Assembly (NCBI GenBank): GCA_037389465.1
Contig: JAZARR010000154.1
Location: 3,100,001-3,164,000, forward strand
Source of the DNA: Baylisascaris procyonis
Taxonomy: Eukaryota > Nematoda > Chromadorea > Rhabditida > Ascarididae
Direction: 5' to 3'
DNA length: 64,000 nt
The translations under genes and the position numbers were made by a program. How positions within the stretch are numbered: position 1 is the stretch's first letter; every line of letters starts with the position of its first letter. This document shows positions 26,116 through 39,400 of this stretch, piece after piece. The notes under the pieces are model-generated. The model ran no database searches and was not told the DNA's origin. It saw nothing but the letters and a program-made list of their open reading frames with translations.

Positions 26116-29100
26116 TCAGCGAATAACGTCCAGAACTTCGAAATGTTCGTCCACATCATTCGTCGAACCACGAGAATGACCGGAATTTTTAGAGGAAGGT
26201 CTCGAATCTCTTCTCCGTGGTGTCTTAGATCCTCGAGATTGTGAGCGACGGCTCTCGGAAGAAGGTGACACTTTGCGTCGCTCTTTGCTTCCCATTCGGC
26301 CAGTTTCGCTCGATGATTCCGCATGTCCTTCTGAATGGGATTTATCGTTCCCGCTTGAACTTGCGCTATCGTTCTCAGAAGTTTTACCTTCGACAAGAGT
26401 TTTCCGGTCCTCACTGCAAGTTTTCGAACCTTTACTTGGCATTGGACTTTTCCTCCGGATCCGAAGTTGTTCAGCTTGAGGTTTTCCGCTTTCGGACATA
26501 TATCTTGAGGAGTACCTCTCAGGATCACCATCACTATTCGAGTCGCCGAAAGAGAGTTTGGCGTTGACGAGAGCATCCGAACGTGTGGAACTCATTGAAC
26601 CAGCACCATCCGACTGACTGCTTGTGCTCGAAATCGAGAGACGATCGCGGTACCTGTCCGTACCGTTGTTCGAATCAGAAGTCTGTTGTAAGTCGTTGGT
26701 CACATTGCCTGATGGAGCTGGATCCTTGGGTACTGCTTTCGCATTTCTCGATCTTTTCGGCGGCTTTCGTAGGTCAAATTCCTCATCACTTGACTCAGAT
26801 GCTTCGACCGTAGGGAATTTCAGACCACGTAGAAATTCTCGCTCATCTTCTGAAAATAAAAAATCTATGACTCAAAACTACCAGGCTTCTTTATACGCAA
26901 GCGAGAGTTACGAAAATTCAAGGGTTCAGCGCGAACGCGGCATAACTTCCCAACTTTTAGTTTACTCTGATCCATCGAATTCTTTAAAAATCCTAAAAAA
27001 TCCGTCTGCATCTAACATCGGTTATCTTCATTTCACACCGATCAAATCGCAGAAACCAAATCTGCTGACTTCACTAGCGAATGGATCAGTAAAGATATTA
27101 GGCCATTATTCCGCATATTCTCTCTGTCGATAACGGCTGGTCGGAAGAACAGACTACAATGATGCTCTGTCAGTTTCCCCACTTGTTTATTCAAAAATCC
27201 GATGCTTTCAATGAAATCATAAAGGCGATCGGTACTGCTTCCTAAAAGAGGGCCCAATCATTGAAACATAGCCCCTTCAACGTGAAAATGAGAAACAAAT
27301 AACGACATGTTAAACGCTAAGTAGATTGCTATGATATAAGCATTTCGCCCTTCCGCTTTACGAAAGACCTACTCGGCTGCTTTAAATATTATCTGATTCA
27401 TGCTATGCACCAGAAAATCACTAGATATTAAACGGGTAGGCAGTTATAACTCGTGCTAGAGTCAATAATTAAACTAGCCGCAAATGCGATTCATAACAGC
27501 AAATGAAGAGATATCTCATAGAATTTGGTACCGATGGGCGCTTTGCATTTCGCTCAACCAACCGGTCAATCTTATAAGCTATCAACTACAAATAATGAAA
27601 TATGTACGAAAACTTTCACATTCGCAAATTCCCAACTCTATTTCATCTTCCCAATCAATGTAAAATTCAACTCAATTTTGGCATCCTCAAATATCTATAG
27701 CTATTTCCGAAGCTGATTAGTGAAGATGAGGTGTGTCAGGGGAAATCACTATGTAATATACATTATGCTTGATTTCTCGATATTAACTTCAGTGATTTTC
27801 AAATTGGACTGATACGACGTTATTGCAATGAATTATTTGCAAATGCAAATGTGCACAGCAGCCACAACGCATCCAATAATCCACATTTTTATAAGCTAAG
27901 CAGCTGTACAATTCAAAAAGGTCAAAAAAATTTTCTGAGTTACACCCGGCTGGCAGCAGCGGGAAATTCGAATCTCAAGCTTCATAGAACATTTTAAATA
28001 TTTATACCTCACAAAAAACATAGAATCGAAACGACATTGGAGATGTATACTAAGCCCATTTGATTCCTTTACTGCGACTTTTGATGAACGAACAGATACA
28101 TAAGTGCGTGCATGCAATATTCCCCTAATGTACCCCCATTATACAATACCGAAACCACTCGCACTATCCATATTGCTTTCAAAATGATTTAAAACTAATA
28201 AGATACCAGTGAGAGGAGTAAGTGAGCCACTAGGCAGCGATGGCCGGTCGGAAGTGCCTTCCGTATCCGAGTTGTTGCCCTCGTCTTCATCAATCGACTG
28301 CGGCAGCAATCCGGCTAACTCCGTATCGCTGTCATCTGCAATAGAGCATTTTAAAATTGATTATAGTGGCGGATGAATGTTACTACTCGATGAATGACTA
28401 ATGTAACTTTTTAACACTACTAAAATAACCAATTATATGATCTGAATCGGCCAATGTTACGGAAGTGAAGTATTGAAAGTTCACAGCAATGATAGAAAAG
28501 GAAGGTGACGGCGGAAATGGAAAACAGCTTAAACATTATCTGACTGACTGCTTTAAAACTTTTGCAACATTTCGATCATATTCGAGATGTGATCGGTCTT
28601 CGCAAGCAAAAACTACTACAGTGATAAAGCATAAAATAAAAACAATACCACAGAATGGTGATTTCTGAGGGATATTATCTACGATCGTCTGACATGCTGG
28701 TCCAAGAATATTGATATACACATAATCTTCACCAATCTTATATTTTTCGTAGAGAAAATCGTAAATCGGTTGCAGTAGAACTGCTCGCAAATAATCGTAA
28801 GTCTGAAATAGAGTACAGTAATTGGGTTATTTATTACTTTCATATAAAACACATACGTCAAATAATTAATCATTAAATGCAACAAAAAATAGAGATAAGA
28901 GCAAGATTTCTTATCCTATTCCTTCACTTTCCATGATCTACGATTTCGCTAACTTTAACCGCAACTCCTGGAAAATCTCCTCTCATTCCTCCCTTCCCTT
29001 ATCGATCCAGCAAAAGAGTAGAAAGCATTTTTACATTTCTTCCATATGCATCTCAAATTCATATTCACGCTTGAACTTTGAAAAAATACTAAGTTGGTTT

Positions 29101-32100
29101 ACCCGTTTAAGGAGATCAGCGATAATAACGCAGAAAGGCCAAAGAACACTATCTCTGATCGCGATAGCCAGTCTGTGAAGTAGCTTCTTCAGGGCCACAT
29201 ACAAATCATCAAGACGAGCTTTCAACCACCTTAAATGATGATGATGCAAGCATAAGAATAGGCTTCTAGCTATGCCCAGCTGCTACCTTGTTCCCCCAGA
29301 CCAAATAATGATGATCATAGCTTCCCTACCCTCTTGTTGAGTTAAAACCTACATCATATCAAAGCAATCTATCAAAACAAACATATACAAGCAGTATCAC
29401 ACTTTCGAAGATTTTTTTCTTATTCCACTTCTTTACTCAACCTATAAAACGGTTGCATGACTGATGGTCATCACATCACCGACATTGCTAATGGTTGTGT
29501 GCTCTCGTCATAGCTAACCCTGTCCACCTTCACCTTACACTGACGTTATCCTCACCTTCTTCTTCCCCTTTGTGCCTGCTCCCCTTTTCCCAACCTGTCC
29601 CTATTCACTTCTTACTGAAATCTTTCATCGACCTTTTCTGCTTATATCCGACCACAATGGTTCCCTCCAGGTTCATTACTCAATTGCTCATGATTCATTT
29701 TTAACTACAAAACTTACATTCAGTAAAAAGGGACTTTGCAAAACGAGGAGTATTAAAACCGCTTACTTCTTCAACGGAATGATGAGTGTTCTCCGCAAAT
29801 AGGCATAGAAGACGTCGAGTTGTCGACGTATAAATCTTCCCAATGGCCTGATCCAATGACCACAAAAGATATAAATCAAATAATAGCAAAAATAATTGAA
29901 CCCTCTCTGCAGTGGAATACCAATCTCCTCGATGAACGAATGTTTCAGTCGAGGCCACCAATGTGCACAAAGCCAAAAGCGTAAAAATCGACCAATCGTC
30001 AATGCACGTTGCTTGATCGGATCGACTATTCGAGTTTTGTGCCAACGTTTTATTGCCGAGACTTTGTTTCCGATCCATTCTCTCAATGCTCTTATTTTCG
30101 CATGAATCCATGCACCAATCGCGATTATACTATCGCGAATCCATCTCCCACTTGCGAATAATTTTGCACGAATCCATCGACCAATTGCCAAAATTTTGTT
30201 GCGAATCCAAGTGAAAACTGCGACGATACTGGCACGAATCCCTTCACAGATAGCCCTTATTTTAGCAAGTGTCCAGTTTTTAATGGTGGATAAACAATTC
30301 ACGATCGAATCTCTGACGGCGAAGCACATAGTGATTGTCCAACATTTTATAGCGCTCCAGATAGAAGCAAGCGAACATAAGAATGAAGTCCACAGGTTGC
30401 GTAAAACATATGCGATCATGAAGAAAAAGCGTTTCATCTGAGTCCAAAACACTGAAATTTGAAAATTTTGACGCCACAATGGAGGTTACTTCATTATATT
30501 CCAAGCTATTCCGAAGAGCAGAAAAATTTCACCTCTATTTCATTTAATTTTTTATATTTCACTTTATTTAGTTTCGTTTTTAATTTATTTAATTTCATTT
30601 TTATATCATTTTCCACTATTGAAAACTGTTTACTACGCCGAAGAGGAGGAAGACGGACTTGAAACGCAATCCTACCTATGTAAAAACCATGTGCTTTGGC
30701 ATCTTTAAATGTCTATATTTCCCATGAATAGAGAATCCATAGGTTCTACTTTATAATGCATATTACATATTACAAATGCATTACATGCAATTTATCGACT
30801 ACTGTATGTTGGTATAAAGATCACTAAAGATTTGAGGGGAAGGGGGAGAGGGAGGGAAAGAGGAAGAGAGAAAAACAGAGGACATATCAAAACAAATATG
30901 CACGAAGATTCCAAGCAAAAATTTTCCAAAGTTGCAACTAACGACGATAAAAAAGCAAGCTTCCTTAAAACATCATTAGTGGACGAGAAAGCGTATTGAT
31001 TAATGAAAATCTGATCGAGAAGAGATAAAACCAACGAATCAAACAGATATCATTAATCACTAAAATAATAAATTTTCCTTCGTATCAACCATATTAAATG
31101 ATAAAATATTTACTACCTAATACAAGCTCCATAAATGTATATTTTTGCAACTATTTTATTACAACGTTTGCAAAGTCACCACTTCTCAGTGATGACGAGA
31201 GATCCCAACATAACGACTACTTAATACTGCATGGATATGAGCACGAGGCGATAGCCTTATTTGGCATTAATCCAGAAGCTACATAACGCCCCGATATCCT
31301 TTCAAGAAAGCATGTCTAAGAATTTTTTCAAAGAGAACTAAGAAATTGAACAAAATGGCGACATACACGGAACCCATCGAAGAAGAACGATGTATTTGGT
31401 GCCTTTATAAACGATTACTGTTGGGTAGACGGCGTAATTATATCCGATTTTTTTCGTAACGCAATATCCATTATAAGCGAAGCAATTGATTTTTTCGGGT
31501 ACCTTCTGATAGCGCCATACTGGATTTAATACGAGTAATGCCACTGAAACCGACTGAGTGCCACACGAAATAAAGCAATACCTTTCGCTATCAGTTATTG
31601 CTTCTGGGACAGATTTTAATTCCTGCTTGTAGTGCCACCTTTGCAAAACTATTTATTCGTCTAATGTGCTCATACCTTCAGAAAATTCCCCCCTCCCTTC
31701 TCTTCCCGAATTTTTCTCTTCCTCTGTTAACTTTCTCATGCAATTATCACGACATTAACAGCTAAAAATTCTAGTTGGCATTTGGAACCCTCAGATATAT
31801 CCATATACAGATCAGATAGTAATCTATTTGCGCATATTTTGATCTATTCCACCCTATTCATTTCTTTCACTTTTCAAAGCTCTTCAATCCTATCCTCACT
31901 TCTCACTATTCTTAACAATCATCTCCCATCCTGCTGTAGGCCTTCATGAAAGCATCAACATTCAATAAAGAAATCCTTCAAAATCAAAGAAAATACCTGT
32001 AGAATAGGCCATCCAACATGCTTTCTCAAGTTCTGCATGTTGTAATGAATGTGCACCCATTAGCGCTAGTGCAACACTTGCCGTCTGCAAGTATAACAAA

Positions 32101-33461
32101 AATTATTGAAGAAATTTTATAAAATTTACTTATTTATAAAGCGAATCTTCAAAAGAGTTCCGGAAATTATTTCTGACCAGCTATGAAGGAAAATTATAGG
32201 TTGCCCATAACATAAGTTATCTATATAACAACATTCCAAAGCACACATCGTATATTTCTATGTGAATTTAAATCTGAAGTGATTTTTGAAGTTTACAACA
32301 ACAACGCCATCATCATTTTAATTTTGACACGCTCAGACTCATTGTATTCACCAGGGAAGATTTCCATAAAACGTTTAGCAATTGTAGCTCATAGGACATT
32401 CCCAATAATATACATGAGATCTTCCCAGAGATGGCATAGTATACCAAATTTGTTAAAAAAAAATAATGTTTCAATAAGAAATAATTTCTTTAAAAAATCC
32501 ACATCTACACTACTACCTAAATAAATGTTTTTTTTTCAGCCAACTGTAAGCTGTCTTGGAAGCATCTTTTCCATAACATAATTTATTTAATGGAAATTTG
32601 TGCAAGCTCAATCTATGAAGATGAGGGCTCCTTCAGTTGGTTGAATTGTTGCCTTAGATTCCAGGTTTACATAAGACGAGTAAGTTATAACACAAGAATG
32701 CAATAATGCTATACATAACACACAAAGTTGTTGAGCAGAATAACAGCAAAAATTTCTACTTAAAAATTATTGGTGAATCACGATTCGTTAGACGTACCCG
32801 AAGTGTATTATGTATCGGCCACGAAATGAGATGCACAAGGATACTGTGTTCATGACTTGAGGAAAGCAGCACATCCCAACCGAAGATACCAGCCGCCAAC
32901 GAGATCAACAACCTTTGTTGAACTTCTTCACGTAGGTAGAAAACACTCCACCTTAAAGGTCAAAAGATGCACATACGTAACACAAGAGAGGGAAGGCCAT
33001 AATAATGATCATACTACTTCATAAATAATGGTCCTCTCATCAACTTAGAGATGGATAGAAGAGTACTACCGGTTGCCTTCTATCGCGCACTTGCCCGCAA
33101 TAATTAGATCTCTAAATTCTTTAATAGTTGCCGTAAAAAACATCAGTCCGCTTCCCTTATATTATTCACTCAATGTCTATCCTAATCCAAGTTAATATTA
33201 GCAAGCTCATCTCTCCATCAATAAATAACTTGCGCTTTGGTGCATTTTCAGTATTCAATATGAAATATACTCTTCAATAACAATCTTAACATAAAAAGAT
33301 GATTATATCGATTAAAATAGTCAAATAATATAAAATTAAAGGACTCACCAAAAAGCAGTATTAATCAGCATAAAATATGGAGCAGTTGCCGCAGAACGCC
33401 ATTCAATAATAGATGAAAGGAATTCTTTGCTAGCTGCAAATGCCCTGCGCAATGCGTCCAT
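26116..33461 (-). CDS. membrane protein with 11-residue Trp repeats and Ser-rich tail; family not recognised
   Basis: Eleven exons with all phases consistent (882 codons with stop): 33349-33461, 32798-32951, 31997-32084, 31367-31519, 29767-30451, 29103-29229, 28649-28802, 28207-28335, 27057-27241, 26882-27005, 26116-26849. The ATG follows an acceptor (tttgag) directly. The N-terminal third has hydrophobic segments such as RLLISLAAGIFGWDVLL and FFFMIAYVLRNLW, so it is probably membrane-bound. In exon 5 an amphipathic 11-residue repeat of the form WIRxKIxAIGR recurs, with Trp at residues 229, 251, 262, 273, 284, 295 and 306. A middle region (YDYLRAVLLQPIYDFLY and following) is probably globular. 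An acidic stretch (DDSDTE) precedes it to the C-terminus, and the last 240 residues are Ser/Arg/acidic and disordered, ending FEVLDVIR. I do not recognise the family and assign no function. Confidence 0.8.
30011..30275 (-). repeat. 33-bp coding repeat encoding the 11-residue Trp motif
   Basis: Within exon 29767-30451, an 11-residue unit recurs without gaps: W-T-L-A-K-I-R-A-I-C-E, then G-I-R-A-S..., WIRNKILAIGR, WIRAKLFASGR, WIRDSIIAIGA, WIHAKIRALRE, WIGNKVSAIKR, then a partial unit starting WHK. At DNA level the plus strand shows gcgaatccat/gaatccatcgaccaattgc elements every 33 bp. The units are amphipathic: Trp/Ile/Leu on one face and Arg/Lys on the other. Confidence 0.85.
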
Positions 33462-33463
33462 CT

Positions 33464-36400
33464 CAAACCAATAACCTATGCGATTGAAGGAAATAGAAAC
33501 GATCCCAATACGATGTGTTCCGTTCTTCAACAATCCACAATAAGTTCGTCGATCCTTCGACAATACGAATAGTATGTGTCTTATAGCAATGACAGTCAAT
33601 AAATATAGTGAAATTAAATTTTAGCACCCATATAGCTGAAAAATTAAATATCATTTCAAGAGCTCATAACATACTGAAGAGTGCAATCATAGAAAACGAA
33701 GCGGAAAGTGTGCCAATAACCTAAAAGTTGGTCACTGATTCTTATGTCATGTTATAACCAAAAATTGGCTCACCCCCATTTACCGATAAAAAAGCTATTG
33801 TGTGTGGATAATGATAATCGGGTGATATAAGATAGGAAATCACATTTCGCTACTAGGAAATACTAACTAACAAATGCCAATCACCGTTTTGTGATCGACG
33901 AAGCTATTTCGCGATCCATAAATAAGCATGCGTCGAAACATAAAAAGCACATTCAAAGTGGATAATTGCTGGGAATCATTGACGCTACAGCGAAACCTCT
34001 AATTTACAACAAGCAGAAAAAGGTATAATGAAGAGCGGACGCAATATGCATATCAACATTCACTAGCACTGTTAGGCTCTTAGTGAAGGATAAACGACCA
34101 TGAAGGCATATGTGCTCATCAACGAATTATATCATCAATGAAATTTCACGCTTGTAATTTATCAAATCAACTGACAAATTGGTGAGCGATCATAAAGGCG
34201 AATTTAACTGTAGAGAGATATTTTTGGGCCCATAATTATACAAATGAGTGATAAATTTTGGATTAACTTTCAACCTACCATTCACTAGCTGATAGGCCGA
34301 TGAAAACAGATTGAATTTATATAAACAATGGTATTCCAAATCCAAAATTCACAAATACCAAATTTCGATTACCATAAACACCAAATTTTACACCCGTAGA
34401 TTGAAACTTTCGCCTTTTATATTGATGAGCTCATGAGAGCTGATAGGATTTAATTTTTAAATGCAGACTTATCCTCCATCAAAGGGTCATAGATGTCACT
34501 ACCGGTTTCCATACATAACTTATTACGTGATAAGTTGCTAAGTTTATCAAGTGCTAAGCTCAACGTCTATCGAGCAATTGCTCGGTCACGTTTATATGTG
34601 GATAGTTCTTTTGAGCAAGCAGAGTTTCTTGAGTCCATAGGACTCAAGAAATTTCATTAACAAAAAAGTATGATGGGAACTCGTAAGTACTGATTAACGG
34701 TAATATCAACTAATAGAACTTATCAACTGATAAGCTGATGAGGCTGATAATCAATTGTTAGTCGTAGAGTATACCTATTAATATCTCAGGTTAATAGCTT
34801 TTTTCTTCTGGAAGCTGCTGTTAAAAGATTAAGCAAAAATGGGTTTTGTATCTCCCAATGCAAAAAAAAAGCTTACACAAATATACTAAATTATTCAATT
34901 AAATAAGAGATAATTGGCGATAATCAAATAGGTAAGCTAATTGGCTCAATTAGCCCACTAGTTAAGATAGAGCTACATCTCTTCAGTAAGACCCCTCTCC
35001 CACCACCCTAACCCATCTATCTAAAAACATGTCCTTACCAAATAGCACTAAGCGATAGCGCCATAAAGAAGTTCATTAGCCAGCCAGCTTGCCATATATT
35101 AGCACAACGATCGATTCGTTCAACGTCTTAGTCATAGGACACTTTGTCGATTCGCATCATGAATGGTACACTATAAATGGCGAAATGATGAGTCAACCAG
35201 CAACGAAAACCATTTGCGCTATTGCTAACTATGAAACGAAAACTCTTGATAAAACATAAATTCTTTCATGAATATTATAAATATATTTCAATAACTAATG
35301 TATAAAATGTTAAGGTTGTATTTCACAATGAGAAGGAAAGTGGATTTTAAATAGAGTATTTAAATTGGCTTCCCAAAATTATTCAAGATTATAGCATCGG
35401 ACCCCGTATTTGTAAACATCTAAGCCTGCACATCGAACACTAAAATTATCAAGACGAATAAGTTTATCCCCATAAAAACACCAAGAAAAAAGGAAAAAAA
35501 AAAGGAATTAAATAGGTAAGCGATGTGGCCCCTAAATCGGCTGTCACTAAAAAAGCGGCAAGAAAACATTGCAATAGAAATGGCGATCGATAAAATGCGA
35601 TCGGATTGCAGCATAGAATAAGGGCAAACAACTCAACGGAACAATAACTTGCTAATTCAAACTTTCGATGCAGAATGAGTGACTGACTATTCGACCAAAC
35701 TTAAATAACATTCCAATCGAATGATAACTAATCACTCATTTATACTATTTATAGCGACGATTAAAACTCTTCGAATGCATTGAATATAGTAACGTTTATG
35801 CGTATAAAAATGAAGTAATCTTTTTATAATAATATAAATGATTGTAGAATTTAATGAAGTTCAGGAAATATAGATGAATAAACTTATTAGAGAATAACTG
35901 AAAAATTATCTGAAGGATTCGCTGCATTCCATAAAATCTGCGTCAATTTTTCAGCGCTTAAGTTGATTTTTTAAAGTATCAACTAATGAAATCAGTAAGC
36001 AACTATACGAGTTCACTTATCTACAAATAAAATATAAGCTAAAGGCATAGTGCTCACATTCTTAATGATTTATTAACAACTAATCTGTCCAATTGTGGCC
36101 AATGGCCGGACAAATCACCGACTCAAGTGATTTATCCAACTATTGCAATATCCAGACGAATAAAAATAATTTAGCAAGGCGATGAACATCACACTTCAAG
36201 AGAATTCAAATGGAGTGAAAACCGAAGAATTTCAGAAAAATTCATTTAAAAAAAAAGAAATATTTTTGTGTCGTCTATTTACGGTTGAAGATTCCATAGT
36301 GGGATAATTCTGAACAGAACGATGAACTATTATGGAGAATCTGAAGATCGTGAGTTTGTTGTTCTTGAGATGAAGTAACTACCTACTTCACCTCTAAAGG

Positions 36401-39400
36401 AATCTAAGAAAAACATTTCACTAATTGGTTTCAAAGAATAGGATTCATCACGATTCGATGATCATTCAACTGAAAAATTGAATATTTTGTGTTGAGCTGT
36501 AAAATACATTCTATCCTATCCATGGGCAACCATTTATGAGAAGTATTAATAGTGATTTTGAAAACTTTTTATAACATTAATACAAGTGTAATGATCTATG
36601 AAATCATTATTCGAGATTAGATCGAAAATACACTAAAAAAATTTTTTGATGATATCTTAAATATTTATTCTGCATCATTTGTAATAAAAAATGAGCAATC
36701 TTAAACGCTTTTTTTAAAGAAAATTTCAAGGAAAGAAGATGATCAAATCTCGAATTCAATCGTCGAGGATCGAGAAAGGTGGAATAAATAATTTCATAGT
36801 AACCGTGAAGAAAGTTGATATGCAAAATTCCACTTTTTTTTGCTTAAAAATATCAAATCAAAAAATATAAAACTAAATGAGTGCTAGAAATATCTGGAAA
36901 TTGAATTATACAAAGAGTGATAAATTTTTGAATCACCCACATATGAAGATGGCTTCTTGAGCGCATCGTTAATAATAAACTGTGAAAATCAAAGGTTGAA
37001 AAATTCTTTGATGTATTCCGCAAATTGCACTCAAACTCTGAGAAAGAGAGTCTCACCATCTTAACTCTGAATTAAATTATTTAAGAAGTGATGCAGATAT
37101 CTGCAGGCTCTCATTTTTTGCAAAAAAAAAAAACTGTATGGCACACAACGTCGAGAACCTTCAGCATAAGATCATGTTGACCATCTTAACATGCAATAAT
37201 GCTTTATTGAGTTTATTAATTTTTCAATAAATATATACTAAAATACCGCAATTTCAATGATTATTGATATTACTTCATTTAAAAAAATATTGCAAAGCGT
37301 ATGGCAGAGTAGTTTTTTAGCATTTCTGAATGTAATTCTTCAAAAAAAAAAGGACTGATAATTGAATTTTTTTCAAGATTAAGGAACGGAACAACATAAA
37401 ATACTTTCCTCAAAAAACTAAGTTCCATAGTTTTTAGAGTGGAGTCCATAGGTCAAGAAAAATAAGCTGAAATGCTGTCAAAAGTTAGAGAGGTTCTATT
37501 GCTTCATTTGTTAATCGCCTTCAACACAGATTGCACACCACTATCTGCTTGTCATCTCAAATGATGATTGCAGCATCAATAAAACGATTATGGTACATCG
37601 TTAGGAAGAGACAATGCTTGAAAAAAAAAAAAAACGATGCAATAATAAATTTCCGATGAATAATCGAAGATAAATGTAAAAAAAACAACTGTCAATTCCA
37701 ATAGGAAGTATGATATTTTTTTGCAGTTTGATTGCATAAAATGAACGAATCTGATAGCATTACGAAGTGAAAACACAACGAAACGGGCATCGCTTTAATG
37801 GACAAAGCGGATTGTTGCGTGCGTCGATATGCTCAGCCGACTGTCAATAAGATCGACCACCTGCTCTCGAAAAAAAAAGTAAATCTAAAAAAAAAAATGC
37901 GACAACCAATACCGTATAAAGCAATCTTTATCCAATTGCAATCCCAATAAACGAACGTTTCCCTATGATCAACGAAAAAAAGCTTCAGCACAAATACGAA
38001 TCTAATTATATAGAAGCTTCACTTTTTTTTTTTTAAATCCAGAAAAAGAAAATGAGAGAAAAATTCCGCATTTTAAAAGAGCCAACATTTCGAAGGTGCT
38101 GATTCTTAGCTAGTAGTATCGAAAATATCTATCATTTTTATGCCTCTCTAAAAAATTTCAAAATTTCACAGCTATAAAATTTAATTACAGGAATGAAGTT
38201 GGTAAGTATTATTATTAACGTAGATAAACAATTCTTTTGTGTTTGGAACGTTATTAGGAATTTCAAAAACCATTGATTATATCATCGCAACAAAAAATGC
38301 CAATTTTTGATGTGATCGTTAGATTACTTTCTGAAGAGTTTTGATCGCACCGATAATGCGTTCGAGCTGTTGAACACTTTTGGTGGTAAACATTGAAAAT
38401 ACGCAAAAAAAAAATCAACGCAAAAAGAAATAGATTAAAACTTATTTCAACATTTCAAGATTTATCAGTTTTCAATTGATTTGATATATGATATTGATAT
38501 TTAGCTAATATTAAAATAAAGTTATTCGATACATCATTAAAAAGCATATCGACTCATATTAAAGGATATGTGAAAGTGATACCTTTCAAAGGGCAAATCC
38601 TTCCAATGAATAATGCAGTTATGTCGATGCAAAAATTTGAGCATTTCGAACGCATATCGCATAAATGAACCTCATTGAAAGCATTCTGATAACTCCTAAT
38701 TAATGAGAAATCATCGAAAAGAATTACTTATATCGAGCCAAGTTTAATATTCGAGGTTTACGGTCGATGTCGACCTAAGATAAGTGAGTGAACGTTCGAA
38801 GTAGACTGGAGGGAAGAAGAAGAAGGGGGAATAGATTATTGGACGCATCAAAAAGGCGTATGGCATAGTTAATGGGCATATTTATGTAAAAAAAAAAATC
38901 TTACACGAAAATTCTATTCATGCAAACAGATTCCAAAAAATGGATTTTCTATTCTGGTGATATTCTGATTCCAAACGGGTGAAAAAATTTCAACGTGAAC
39001 GTCCAACAGCTTTAAAAGATTGCAAAACTTCAAATGCATCGCAAATTTGACAAGAGGCCATAATCCATTTCAAGGCTAAAAGTAAAGAACGCTTCATAAC
39101 GGAGATGGATCTAGCCATCACATAATTCATCATCACTTCTATGTCAATACAACCTCAGAGGGCTTTCATTGACCGCTTCGAAAGGTATGAGCATATATAT
39201 AGTCATAGAGAGATACAGGACTAACGCAATATGCGGGTTCTGAATTCATTAATAACACCACTGAGAGATTAGGGAACATCGATAAATGTACTTCGTTATA
39301 TGAAACGCTGTTGTTTTGAATTATATAGGGTTTCGGAGAGAAAATATCCGTACGGTCGAATGCCAATATTGGATACAAACAATCACATGATTACACTTGA

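Noticed and set aside
26073..26576. Alternative 167-codon minus frame and plus-strand frames over the Ser-rich exon
   Set aside because: The frame ending FEVLDVIR is phase-continuous with ten upstream exons; the others are shadows of its repetitive codon usage.
29701..30111. 136-codon minus frame overlapping the Trp-repeat exon
   Set aside because: It is out of phase with both the preceding exon (31367) and the following exon (29229), whereas the repeat frame fits both.
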